From the NCBI GenBank assembly GCA_015492755.1, contig WGEM01000146.1:1-6759 (forward strand): a DNA stretch of 6,759 bases. Reading direction: 5' to 3'. Every line of letters begins with the position of its first letter. Positions within the stretch are counted from its first letter, which is position 1. The DNA comes from Gemmatimonadota bacterium (GTDB lineage: Bacteria > Gemmatimonadota > Gemmatimonadetes > Longimicrobiales > Gaopeijiaceae). Under the pieces are notes generated by a model. The model saw only the letters and a list, made by a program, of their open reading frames with translations. It had not been told where the DNA came from and searched no databases. This document shows, one piece after another, positions 1-6,700 of this stretch. A program made the translations under genes and the position numbers.

Positions 1-32
1 GCCTTCGGCGGGTTCGAATCCCGCCCCCGGTA
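1..32 (+). tRNA. 3' end of a tRNA gene, cut by the window edge
   Basis: A T-arm is readable: stem 8-12 (GCGGG), loop 13-19 (TTCGAAT) and stem 20-24 (CCCGC), five Watson-Crick pairs around a consensus T-loop. Bases 25-31 (CCCCGGT) fit the 3' strand of an acceptor stem and A32 fits the discriminator base. No CCA follows, so the tail would be added after transcription. The 5' half, anticodon and most of the variable region lie outside the window, so the amino acid cannot be assigned. The expected 5' strand would read ACCGGGG, or GCCGGGG with a G-U first pair. It faces the minus-strand tRNA-Leu 60 bp away, and no convincing terminator is seen between them. Confidence 0.8.
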
Positions 33-92
33 TCTGCCTGTGCCAGGGCATCCCACCGACGATCGTGCTCCGGTCCGCCGAGTGCGCCCTCG

Positions 93-176
93 TGCCGCGG
101 GGCGGGATTCGAACCCGCACGTCCTTGCGGACAGCGGCTTTTGAGGCCGCCGCGTCTACCGTTCCGCCACCCCGGC
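93..176 (-). tRNA. tRNA-Leu, anticodon CAA (decodes UUG), with a bulged acceptor stem
   Basis: Reading the minus strand from 176, the parts are acceptor GCCGGGG (176-170), TG, a D-arm with the GGTAGACGC signature, anticodon stem GCGGC/GCCGC, loop CTCAAAA with anticodon CAA at 143-141, variable arm GTCC-GCAA-GGAC, and T-arm GCGGG-TTCGAAT-CCCGC (118-102). The long variable arm, the D-arm and discriminator A93 are all typical of tRNA-Leu. No CCA is encoded. The 3' acceptor strand reads CCCGCGGC (101-94), eight bases where seven are expected. GCCGGGG pairs fully only if G98 is bulged out between the fourth and fifth pairs. Everything else looks functional. The bulge could be natural, a sign of decay, or a sequence error. 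Confidence 0.88.
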
Positions 177-211
177 GCCGGCAGCCCGTCCCCGCGCTGC
201 CGATCCGCCCC

Positions 212-240
212 ACGCTCGCCCGGGGAGCGGGAAGCGTCAA
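212..240 (-). promoter_or_regulatory. possible sigma70-type promoter for tRNA-Leu
   Basis: On the minus strand TTGACG (240-235) matches five of six bases of the -35 consensus. A 17-bp spacer leads to GAGCGT (217-212), which matches TATAAT at only two positions. The predicted transcript would start about 30 bases upstream of the mature tRNA-Leu 5' end at 176, a sensible leader length. The strong -35 and the position support it. The poor -10 keeps this tentative. Confidence 0.25.
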
Positions 241-252
241 GACCGCCGACGG

Positions 253-281
253 ATGACACCGGGCGCGCTTGGCATCATCAT
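253..281 (+). promoter_or_regulatory. acnA: possible sigma70-type promoter for acnA
   Basis: ATGACA (253-258) matches five of six bases of TTGACA. It is followed by a 17-bp spacer and CATCAT (276-281), which matches TATAAT at four of six positions. The element lies in the most AT-rich stretch of the otherwise GC-rich intergenic region, about 85 bp upstream of the GTG start, leaving a leader of roughly 75 bases. It points away from the tRNA-Leu promoter candidate just upstream, so this would be a divergent promoter region. No clear operator or iron-responsive repeat was recognised. Confidence 0.35.
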
Positions 282-354
282 TAGAGACGCGCGGCGTGCG
301 CCGGGCCCACCGCCCACCCGCCGCCACCGGCAACGCACAATGGAACACGCCTGC

Positions 355-360
355 GAGGAG
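355..360 (+). promoter_or_regulatory. acnA: ribosome binding site that fixes the acnA GTG start
   Basis: GAGGAG lies five bases before the GTG at 366. It is a strong Shine-Dalgarno match at a good distance. An ATG at 340 is out of frame with the aconitase, so this site decides the start. Confidence 0.75.
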
Positions 361-365
361 CCACC

Positions 366-3116
366 GTGGCCCAGCCCAAGAACGATCCCTTCGGAGCGCT
401 CACCACCGTGGACCTTCCGGAAGGTCCCACGTCCTTCTACCGCCTGAGTCGCCTGGAGGAGGAGGGCGTCCTCTCCTCCCTGGACCGTCTCCCCTTCTCC
501 ATCCGCGTCCTGCTGGAGAACGCCCTGCGCCACGCGGGCGGACCGTACGTCCGCCCCGAGCACGTGGAGGCGGTGGCGTCGTGGTCACCCACCAACGCGG
601 GTGCCGACGTACCCTTCATGCCCAGCCGCGTGGTGCTCCAGGACTTCACCGGCGTTCCGGCAGTGGTGGACCTGGCGGCGATGCGGGACGGGCTCAAGGA
701 GCTCGGCGGCGATCCGCAGCGCATCAATCCCGTGGTGCCTGCGGACCTGGTGATCGATCACTCGGTGCAGGTGGACTACTTCGGTTTCCACGAGGCCTTC
801 AAGCTCAACGTGGAGCGGGAGTTCCAGCGGAACCGAGAGCGCTACGCGCTGCTGCGGTGGGCGCAGGAGGCCTTCGACAACTTCTCGGTGGTTCCCCCGG
901 GCACCGGCATCGTGCATCAGGTGAACCTGGAGTACCTGGCTTCGGTGATTCACCGCCGCCGGCACGGGGACTCGTTCCTGGCCTACCCCGACACGCTGGT
1001 GGGGACCGACTCCCACACCACGATGATCAACGGCCTCGGCGTGGTGGGCTGGGGCGTGGGCGGCATCGAGGCGGATGCGGTGATGCTGGGCCAGCCCTAC
1101 TACATGCTCCTGCCGGAGGTGGTGGGGATGAAACTGGTGGGCGCGCTCCCCGACGGCGCCACCGCGACGGACCTGGTGCTGCGCGTCACCGAGATGCTCC
1201 GCGCCCACGGTGTGGTGGGTCGCTTCGTGGAGTACTACGGCCCGGGTCTCAGCAACCTCTCGCTGCCGGACAAGGCGACGCTGGCCAACATGGCGCCGGA
1301 GTACGGGGCCACCATCGGGTTCTTCCCGGTGGACGCGCACACGCTGGCGTACCTCCGGGGCACCGGGCGCTCGGAGGAGCTGGTCTCGCGGGTGGAGTGG
1401 GTGACGAAGGAGCTGGGTCTCTTCCGCACCGACGACACCCCGGACCCCGAGTTCACCTCCGTGCTGGAGCTGGACCTCTCCACGGTGGAGCCCAGCCTGG
1501 CGGGTCCGAAGCGGCCGCAGGACCGCATCCCGCTGGTGCAGGTGAAGGAAGCCTTCGAACGCGACCTCCCCGGCCTCCTCCCGGCGGGCTTCAGCCTGGA
1601 GGCCGACGAGGGCGAGGGCGGCACCGCGGTGGCCACGCGCACGCGGCGCACGGTGCAGATCGACACCGACGACGAACGTTTCGAGATCGGGGACGGCTCG
1701 GTGGTCATCGCCTCCATCACCAGTTGCACCAACACCTCCAACCCGTCCGTCATGGTGGGGGCCGGCCTCCTGGCCAGGAAAGCGGTGCAGCACGGCCTGG
1801 AGACGAAGCCCTGGGTGAAGACCTCCATGGCGCCGGGGAGCGGGGTGGTCACCGACTACCTGGACAAGTCCGGGCTCCTGCCCTTCCTGGAGGCGCTGCG
1901 CTTCCATGTGGTGGGCTACGGCTGCACGACGTGCATCGGCAACAGCGGGCCGCTTCCGGAAAGAATCCACGAGGCGGTGGAGAAGCACGGCCTGGTGGTG
2001 GCCTCCGTGCTCTCCGGCAACCGGAACTTCGAGGCGCGGATCCACCCCCTGGTGCGGGCGAATTACCTGGCGTCCCCCATGCTGGTGGTGGCGTACGCCC
2101 TGGCGGGCCGCATCGACATCGACCTGCAGCACGAGCCGCTGGGGTACGACCCCGACGGAGAGCCCGTCTACCTGCGCGACATCTGGCCGTCGCAGGAGGA
2201 GATCCGCGCCACCATCGAAGAAGCGCTGGACCCGGAGATGTTCCGCAGCCGGTACGCGAAGGTCACCGCCGGCGACGAGAACTGGCAGTCCCTCCCCCTC
2301 CCGGAGGAGAGCAGCCTCTACGCGTGGGACCCCAACTCCACCTACATCCGCCGACCTCCGTTCTTCGAGGGGATGACCCTGGACCCGCCGGCGCCCTCCG
2401 ACATCCGCGGCGCGCGCGTGCTGGCGCTCCTGGGAGACACCGTCACCACCGACCACATCTCGCCCGCCGGGGCCATCCCCCGGGACGAGCCCGCCGGCCG
2501 CTACCTGCGGGAACACGGTGTGGACGTGCGCGACTTCAACACCTTCGGCGCCCGCCGGGGGAACCACGAGGTCATGATTCGCGGCACCTTCGGCAACGTC
2601 CGCATCCGGAATCTGCTGCTGGACGGTCGCGAGGGCGGCTACACCATCCACTTCCCCACCGGGGAGGTGGTGCCCATCTACGACGCCGCCATGCGCTACC
2701 GGGAAGAAGGTACGCCCCTCATCGTGCTGGCGGGCCGCGAGTACGGCACCGGCTCCTCGCGGGACTGGGCGGCGAAGGGCACGGTGCTCCTGGGTGTGCG
2801 CGCCGTCATCGCGGAGAGCTTCGAGCGCATCCACCGCAGCAACCTGGTGGGGATGGGCGTGCTCCCCCTGGAGTTCCCCGCGGGGCAGAACGCCCGCGCG
2901 CTGGGGCTCACCGGCCGTGAGGTCTTCGACATCACGGGCATCGCCGACGGGCTGGCGCCTCGCTGCACCGTGGAGGTGGTGGCCCGAGACGAGAAGGGCG
3001 GCGAGACCCGCTTCGAGGCGCGGGCGCGGCTGGATTCCGACGTGGACGTGGAGTACTACCTGAACGGCGGGATCCTGCAGACGGTACTCCGGAAGATGGC
3101 GCGCGGAGAGATGTAG
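366..3116 (+). CDS. acnA: aconitate hydratase A (monomeric [4Fe-4S] aconitase)
   Basis: It isomerises citrate to isocitrate via cis-aconitate in the cytoplasm, in the TCA and glyoxylate cycles. The 916-residue protein is close to the usual AcnA/IRP1 length (E. coli AcnA is about 890). The N-terminal half carries [42 protein letters not shown] and [21 protein letters not shown]. The cluster ligands are Cys454 ([10 protein letters not shown]) and Cys520 and Cys523 ([14 protein letters not shown]), with the same 66- and 3-residue spacing as E. coli Cys435/501/504. The C-terminal swivel domain has TTDHISPAG (His697), [30 protein letters not shown] (Ser797, Ser798, Arg799) and [18 protein letters not shown]. 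Translation starts at GTG 366 behind GAGGAG. A linker before the first cysteine, around residues 395-445, is longer and more charged than in E. coli. The gene appears monocistronic and convergent with the floA cluster. IRP-like RNA binding by the apo form is possible from the family but not shown here. Confidence 0.97.
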   Translation: MAQPKNDPFGALTTVDLPEGPTSFYRLSRLEEEGVLSSLDRLPFSIRVLLENALRHAGGPYVRPEHVEAVASWSPTNAGADVPFMPSRVVLQDFTGVPAVVDLAAMRDGLKELGGDPQRINPVVPADLVIDHSVQVDYFGFHEAFKLNVEREFQRNRERYALLRWAQEAFDNFSVVPPGTGIVHQVNLEYLASVIHRRRHGDSFLAYPDTLVGTDSHTTMINGLGVVGWGVGGIEADAVMLGQPYYMLLPEVVGMKLVGALPDGATATDLVLRVTEMLRAHGVVGRFVEYYGPGLSNLSLPDKATLANMAPEYGATIGFFPVDAHTLAYLRGTGRSEELVSRVEWVTKELGLFRTDDTPDPEFTSVLELDLSTVEPSLAGPKRPQDRIPLVQVKEAFERDLPGLLPAGFSLEADEGEGGTAVATRTRRTVQIDTDDERFEIGDGSVVIASITSCTNTSNPSVMVGAGLLARKAVQHGLETKPWVKTSMAPGSGVVTDYLDKSGLLPFLEALRFHVVGYGCTTCIGNSGPLPERIHEAVEKHGLVVASVLSGNRNFEARIHPLVRANYLASPMLVVAYALAGRIDIDLQHEPLGYDPDGEPVYLRDIWPSQEEIRATIEEALDPEMFRSRYAKVTAGDENWQSLPLPEESSLYAWDPNSTYIRRPPFFEGMTLDPPAPSDIRGARVLALLGDTVTTDHISPAGAIPRDEPAGRYLREHGVDVRDFNTFGARRGNHEVMIRGTFGNVRIRNLLLDGREGGYTIHFPTGEVVPIYDAAMRYREEGTPLIVLAGREYGTGSSRDWAAKGTVLLGVRAVIAESFERIHRSNLVGMGVLPLEFPAGQNARALGLTGREVFDITGIADGLAPRCTVEVVARDEKGGETRFEARARLDSDVDVEYYLNGGILQTVLRKMARGEM

Positions 3117-3118
3117 CG

Positions 3119-3132
3119 CGGCGCCGACGCCG
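3119..3132. terminator. small GC hairpin between convergent genes, possible weak bidirectional terminator
   Basis: CGGCG (3119-3123), loop CCGA (3124-3127) and CGCCG (3128-3132) form a five-pair GC stem. It sits two bases after the acnA stop and two bases before the end of the minus-strand gene, so it is placed to act on both transcripts. There is no T-tract on either side, so it is not a classical intrinsic terminator. In a GC-rich genome such short stems also occur by chance. Confidence 0.25.
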
Positions 3133-3134
3133 TC

Positions 3135-3689
3135 TCAGCCCTCGTCCCGCATCGAGATCGGCGGAGAGAGGATCTCCCGCAGGACCATCGCGGTCCTGAG
3201 GTCGGGGCGTCCCCCCGACCGCAGAAGGTCACGCGCCGCCTGAACTTCCGGCCGCATAGGCGCCCCTGTGGTGGCGCGCGGTGGGGGCGGCAGCCCCGCC
3301 CCGCCCCGTGCCGGGGGCCGGGCACCGTAGCCCGCGTGGCTACGATGCACCGGATGGACGTCGTCGGAGGGAGAGGGAAGCCGGATGAGCGTGGTTTCCG
3401 CCCGACCCACCTCCGCCCACGCGTACCCCTCCCAGCGCCGGACATCCTGGACTTCGTCACGTGACCGAGTCTCCTCCTCCCAGGTGGGGTCAACATCGGG
3501 AGGCACGGCCACCGCCACGTCGTCGTCCTCCTCCCAGTAGGAGGGCGGGCGGCGCTCTTCCCACGACTCCTCGGCCTCGGGTAGGGGCAGGGGGAGTCCG
3601 TCGGCGTCCCGGCCGCGTTTACGCTGCTTGAGCACCGCGTCCAGAATGGAGAAGAGGATCAGGACCCCGAAGAAGATGAGCTCTTCCAT
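3135..3689 (-). CDS. small membrane-anchored protein of unknown function, linked to floA
   Basis: I do not recognise a named family. The 184-residue protein starts with one hydrophobic segment (about residues 4-20, FFGVLILFSILDAVL), followed by a basic KQRKRGR stop-transfer stretch. This suggests a single-pass anchor with the rest in the cytoplasm. The middle is acidic and low in complexity, with WEE repeated at residues 43, 52 and 70 and further tryptophans at 86 and 91. A Gly/Pro/Arg-rich linker follows (about 123-145). The last 20 or so residues are predicted helical and contain LRTAMVLREILSPP, which resembles C-terminal motifs I recall from small uncharacterised bacterial proteins. It begins 12 bp after the floA stop with no clear Shine-Dalgarno sequence, so translation is probably coupled to floA. 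A role as a FloA/NfeD accessory or scaffold-binding protein is inference from position only. Confidence 0.82.
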   Translation of the reverse strand: MEELIFFGVLILFSILDAVLKQRKRGRDADGLPLPLPEAEESWEERRPPSYWEEDDDVAVAVPPDVDPTWEEETRSRDEVQDVRRWEGYAWAEVGRAETTLIRLPSPSDDVHPVHRSHAGYGARPPARGGAGLPPPPRATTGAPMRPEVQAARDLLRSGGRPDLRTAMVLREILSPPISMRDEG

Positions 3690-3701
3690 GACCCGGGGTG
3701 G

Positions 3702-4700
3702 TTACTCCTCTCCGTTCTCGCCGGCGGTCTCGTCGGGCCCGGCGATGGCCTGCCTCATGGCGGTGTCCGCCTGCACGTTCCGGTACCGCACGTAGTCCAT
3801 GACGCCCAGGTTTCCGGCGCGGAAGGCTTCGGCGATGGCCAGCGGCACCTGCGCCTCCGCCTTCACCACCTCGGCGCGCATCTCCCAGACCCGCGCCTTC
3901 ATCTCCTGCTCCTTCGCCACCGCCATGGCGCGCCGCTCCTCCGCGCGGGCCTGCGCCACCCGCTTGTCGGCCTCCGCCTGGTCCGTCTGCAGTTCCGCGC
4001 CGATGTTCTTCCCCACGTCCACATCGGCGATGTCGATGGAGAGGATCTCGAAGGCGGTGCCCGAGTCCAGGCCCTTATGGAGCACCGTCTTGGAGATGGC
4101 GTCGGGGTTCTCCAGCACTGCCTTGTGCGAGTCTGAGGACCCGATGGTGGAGACGATCCCTTCGCCCACGCGCGCCAGGATGGTCTCCTCACCGGCGCCA
4201 CCCACCAGACGGTTGATGTTGGCGCGCACCGTGACGCGCGCCACCGCGATGAGCTGGATGCCGTCCTTCGCCATTGCGGCCACCTTCGGCGTGTTGATCA
4301 CCTTCGGGTTCACCGAGACCTGCACCGCCTCGAAGACGTCCCGCCCCGCCAGGTCGATGGCCGCCGCCTGGTTGAAGGAGAGGTCGATGTTGGCCTTGTC
4401 GGCGCTGATGAGGGCGTTCACCACCCGGTCCACGCGCCCGCCCGCCAGGTAGTGGGCCTCCAGCGCATTGATCTCCAGATCCAGCCCCGCCTTGGTGGCG
4501 GCGATGAGTGGTCGCACCACCGCCGGCGGTGAGACCTTGCGCAGCCGCATTCCGATGAGGGAGCCGATCCCCACCCTCACGCCGGCGGAGATGGCCTCGA
4601 TCCACAGGCGCACCGGAACGGCCCACGCCAGGACCATGATCCCCGCGAAGACCGCGAAGATGAGGAGTGCCTGTGTCAGGAGTAGCGCGTCGCTGTCCAT
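3702..4700 (-). CDS. floA: flotillin-like protein FloA (UPF0365, YqfA family)
   Basis: FloA forms membrane foci that organise functional microdomains and influence membrane fluidity, signalling and secretion. The 332-residue length matches B. subtilis FloA (331). An N-terminal hydrophobic segment (about residues 6-30) and a second weaker one (about 38-51) form the membrane anchor. The SPFH-type domain follows, with highly conserved stretches: [19 protein letters not shown] (80-98), [23 protein letters not shown] (113-135), [20 protein letters not shown] (163-182) and [20 protein letters not shown] (210-229). Residues about 238-290 are rich in Glu/Ala ([20 protein letters not shown]), as in the flotillin coiled coil that drives oligomerisation. 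The C-terminus is short and acidic. The gene starts 42 bp after the nfeD stop, with AAGGTG about 10 bases before the ATG. Pairing with a long NfeD protease is typical of this family. Nothing appears truncated. Confidence 0.96.
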   Translation of the reverse strand: MDSDALLLTQALLIFAVFAGIMVLAWAVPVRLWIEAISAGVRVGIGSLIGMRLRKVSPPAVVRPLIAATKAGLDLEINALEAHYLAGGRVDRVVNALISADKANIDLSFNQAAAIDLAGRDVFEAVQVSVNPKVINTPKVAAMAKDGIQLIAVARVTVRANINRLVGGAGEETILARVGEGIVSTIGSSDSHKAVLENPDAISKTVLHKGLDSGTAFEILSIDIADVDVGKNIGAELQTDQAEADKRVAQARAEERRAMAVAKEQEMKARVWEMRAEVVKAEAQVPLAIAEAFRAGNLGVMDYVRYRNVQADTAMRQAIAGPDETAGENGEE

Positions 4701-4742
4701 GGTATCGTCACACCTTGAATGGGGTTGGATCCGATCCGTTCG

Positions 4743-6128
4743 TCACGCCGGAGAATGCTCGTCCTCGCCGTCGGGCGACTTCAGCTCCGCCTCCACCACC
4801 GCCCGCACCACGTGGCGGTAGCCCTCGGAGTGGATCACCCGCACCGGCGTGCCCTCCTCGATCCACTCCGACTCGGAGACCACGTCGACGCGCTCGTCGC
4901 CGATGAGTGCGGTGCCCGCGGGGCGAAGGTCCGTGATGGCACGGCCCACGCGGCCCACCAGGTCGGCACGGGAAGGCGCCGAGGTATAACCGATGGCGCG
5001 ATCGGTCCGCTCGGTGAGGAGGATTCCGCTGCGAGAGAGGCGGGAGCTCTGCGGGAGCGTCCTGAGGAGCGCCCACAGCGAGACCAGGACCAGCAGGATG
5101 GTGGAGGTGAGTACCAGCCCGGCACGGGCGAAATCCTGCGACGTGGGCAGCCCGCCCAGGAGGCTCATGAAGAGGCCCGCCAGCACGCCCAGGATGCCCA
5201 GAATCCCGAAGAGGCCGAAGCCTGGCACCACCACCGCCTCCACCGCCAGGAGGACGAGGCCCACGCCGAAGATGATGAGGTCTTCGAGGCCTGCCAGACC
5301 CACGATGAGGTGGGAGCCGAAGAAGAGCGCCAGAGAGATGATGCCTGCTGTGCCCGCCAGCCCGAAGGACGGCGTCTTGATCTCCGCCACCAGGCCCAGG
5401 AAGCCCAGACTCAACAGGAAGGGGGCCACCACCGGGTGCGAGAGGAAGCGCACCACCCGCTCCGCCCAGTTGATGCGTGCCGTCACCACCGTGGCTCCGG
5501 GGTGACCGATGGCGGTGAGCAGCCCGGCGAGGTCCTCCACCTCCTGCGCGTACCCGATGCGTACCGCCTCCTCGGTGGTGAGGGTGAGGAGTTTACCCTC
5601 CTCCACCAGACCCTCGATGGCGATGTCCTCATCCACCATGGCCTCTGCCACCAGCGGATCCAGGCCGTGGGCCTCCGCCAGGGCGCGCATCTCGGAGCGC
5701 ATGGCCGAGACGATCTTTTCGGGCGCTTTCTGACCCGAGCCGTCCACCGGCGTGGCGGCGCCGATGACCGAGCCGGGACGCATGTAGATCCCGTCGGTGG
5801 CCAGCGCGATGAGCGCACCGGCGCTGAAGGCCCGGCGGTTCACGAAGGCGTACACAGGAACCTTGGCGTCCTGGATGGCGTCGGCGATCCGCTCGGCGGC
5901 GTCCACCCGGCCTCCCGGCGTGTCGATGTCCAGAACCACCGCCGCCGCGCCCGTCTCCGCCGCCTCCGCCAGCGAGCGCTCGACGAAGGGCGCCAGACCC
6001 AGCTCGATGACGCCGGTGACGGGCACGCGGAGCACCGAGCCGGCCTCCTGAGGTGGGCGCACCGCGCCGGAGGCGGCCACCACCACCGTCAGGAGTCCCG
6101 CCGCGCCCCATCGTCTGAGTTCGTTCAT
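4743..6128 (-). CDS. nfeD: NfeD-family membrane-bound serine protease (ClpP-like plus NfeD domain)
   Basis: This is a long-form NfeD protein (NfeD1b type), thought to act with FloA in membrane quality control. Of 461 residues, 1-23 form a signal peptide or anchor (basic NELRR then hydrophobic GLLTVVVAASGAV). Residues about 30-210 are the ClpP/SppA-like domain, with VLDIDTPGGRVDAAERIADAI (65-85), nucleophile Ser102 in AFSAGALIALA and candidate general base Lys138 in QKAPEKIVSAM. This matches the Ser-Lys dyad of archaeal PH1510. Residues about 225-357 hold four or five membrane segments. Residues about 385-445 are the NfeD OB-fold domain (GRVGRAITDLRPAGTALIGDERVDVV). I chose ATG 6128 because GGAGAGG lies seven bases upstream and a clean signal peptide follows. 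An in-frame ATG at 6179 overlaps the upstream stop as ATGA and would add 17 Arg/Ser/Pro-rich residues. The specific substrate is unknown. Confidence 0.94.
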   Translation of the reverse strand: MNELRRWGAAGLLTVVVAASGAVRPPQEAGSVLRVPVTGVIELGLAPFVERSLAEAAETGAAAVVLDIDTPGGRVDAAERIADAIQDAKVPVYAFVNRRAFSAGALIALATDGIYMRPGSVIGAATPVDGSGQKAPEKIVSAMRSEMRALAEAHGLDPLVAEAMVDEDIAIEGLVEEGKLLTLTTEEAVRIGYAQEVEDLAGLLTAIGHPGATVVTARINWAERVVRFLSHPVVAPFLLSLGFLGLVAEIKTPSFGLAGTAGIISLALFFGSHLIVGLAGLEDLIIFGVGLVLLAVEAVVVPGFGLFGILGILGVLAGLFMSLLGGLPTSQDFARAGLVLTSTILLVLVSLWALLRTLPQSSRLSRSGILLTERTDRAIGYTSAPSRADLVGRVGRAITDLRPAGTALIGDERVDVVSESEWIEEGTPVRVIHSEGYRHVVRAVVEAELKSPDGEDEHSPA

Positions 6129-6135
6129 GACACTG

Positions 6136-6142
6136 CCTCTCC
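6136..6142 (-). promoter_or_regulatory. nfeD: ribosome binding site supporting the nfeD start at 6128
   Basis: GGAGAGG on the minus strand lies seven bases before ATG 6128. The competing ATG at 6179 is preceded by CTGGACGGCCG, which has no comparable Shine-Dalgarno match. Confidence 0.65.
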
Positions 6143-6175
6143 GCGGTTCAGATCCGGACGGGGACGGCGAACGCC

Positions 6176-6700
6176 TCATCGGCCGTCCAGCTGGGCCATG
6201 AGGCCGCGGGCGTAATACGCCCGCCGGATGGCCAGCACCCACGCCCCGTCGCGCACCGCCGTGCGCGCGCCGGACACCAGCCGCCGCAGGCGCAGGCGGT
6301 CCTTCTCCGAATACGCGTCGTCATCCTGGAATCTTCCCAGCTCCGCCTCCACCTCCGCCGTGAGGCTCCGGGCCACCGCCTCGGGCCCCACCTCGCGGAG
6401 GGCGTCGGCGCCGCGGAGCACCTGCAGGAGCGCCTCCCGGGGATCCTCGGAGCGAAGCGCCAGCGCCGCGGCGGCGTACGCGTCACGGGCCAGGTCCACC
6501 TTCACGCGAATGCGTTCGGGCAGGTCGTCCAGCGGGAGGCCCACCGCCCGGCGCACGGCCTCGCCCAGGCGGTCCACCTCCTCCGCCACGCCGCCGCGCC
6601 CCAACACGGGGACGAACGCCTCCGCCAGCCGCGCGTAGGCGGCCTCCCGCATTCCGCCCGCGCCTTCGGGCGCATCCCACGAAGCGGTCCACGCCGCCAT
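6176..6700 (-). CDS. hypothetical helical protein upstream of nfeD
   Basis: I do not recognise this protein. From ATG 6700 it has 174 residues, rich in Ala, Arg, Glu and Leu, and looks almost wholly alpha-helical with no membrane segment. Readable stretches include MREAAYARLAEAFVPVL (about 17-33), LPERIRVKVDLARDAYAAAALAL (about 60-82) and the C-terminal RLRLRRLVSGARTAVRDGAWVLAIRRAYYARGLM (about 136-169), whose repeated helices recall TPR-like or four-helix-bundle folds. That resemblance is a guess. The start is uncertain: the frame stays open through 6701-6759 to the window edge (19 more codons without a start). The first five of those codons lose the G/C third-position preference, which mildly favours ATG 6700. 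GGAGG occurs 11 bases before that ATG, within a GGAGGCGGCGGAGG stretch. The TGA stop overlaps an nfeD-frame ATG (ATGA), so it is probably co-transcribed with nfeD. Confidence 0.72.
   Translation of the reverse strand: MAAWTASWDAPEGAGGMREAAYARLAEAFVPVLGRGGVAEEVDRLGEAVRRAVGLPLDDLPERIRVKVDLARDAYAAAALALRSEDPREALLQVLRGADALREVGPEAVARSLTAEVEAELGRFQDDDAYSEKDRLRLRRLVSGARTAVRDGAWVLAIRRAYYARGLMAQLDGR

Noticed and set aside
37..47. CCTG-TGC-CAGG hairpin between the two tRNA genes as a terminator
   Set aside because: It has only four base pairs, a three-base loop and no T-tract in either direction.
65..256. Short open frame across the tRNA-Leu gene
   Set aside because: It runs through a well-folded tRNA on the other strand and has no ribosome binding site or recognisable protein.
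585..2834. Long antisense open frame (749 codons) opposite acnA
   Set aside because: Its protein is dominated by Val, His, Arg and Gly with no recognisable domain. It mirrors the codon bias of acnA on the other strand.
269..2920. Very long open frame (883 codons) on the plus strand overlapping acnA
   Set aside because: It is out of frame with a clear, complete aconitase and gives low-complexity Gly/Arg/Pro/His protein. Such shadows are expected in high-GC coding DNA.
3799..4452. 217-codon plus-strand open frame opposite floA
   Set aside because: FloA on the minus strand is unambiguous. The opposite frame is Ser/Ala/Thr-rich shadow sequence.
4719..6215. 498-codon plus-strand open frame opposite nfeD
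   Set aside because: The NfeD protein on the minus strand has intact catalytic and OB-fold motifs. The plus-strand product is compositionally biased and matches nothing.
6129..6242. nfeD extended to ATG 6242
   Set aside because: This would overlap the upstream gene by 67 bases and add a Pro/Arg/Gly-rich N-terminus before a good signal peptide. It also lacks the ribosome binding site seen for 6128.
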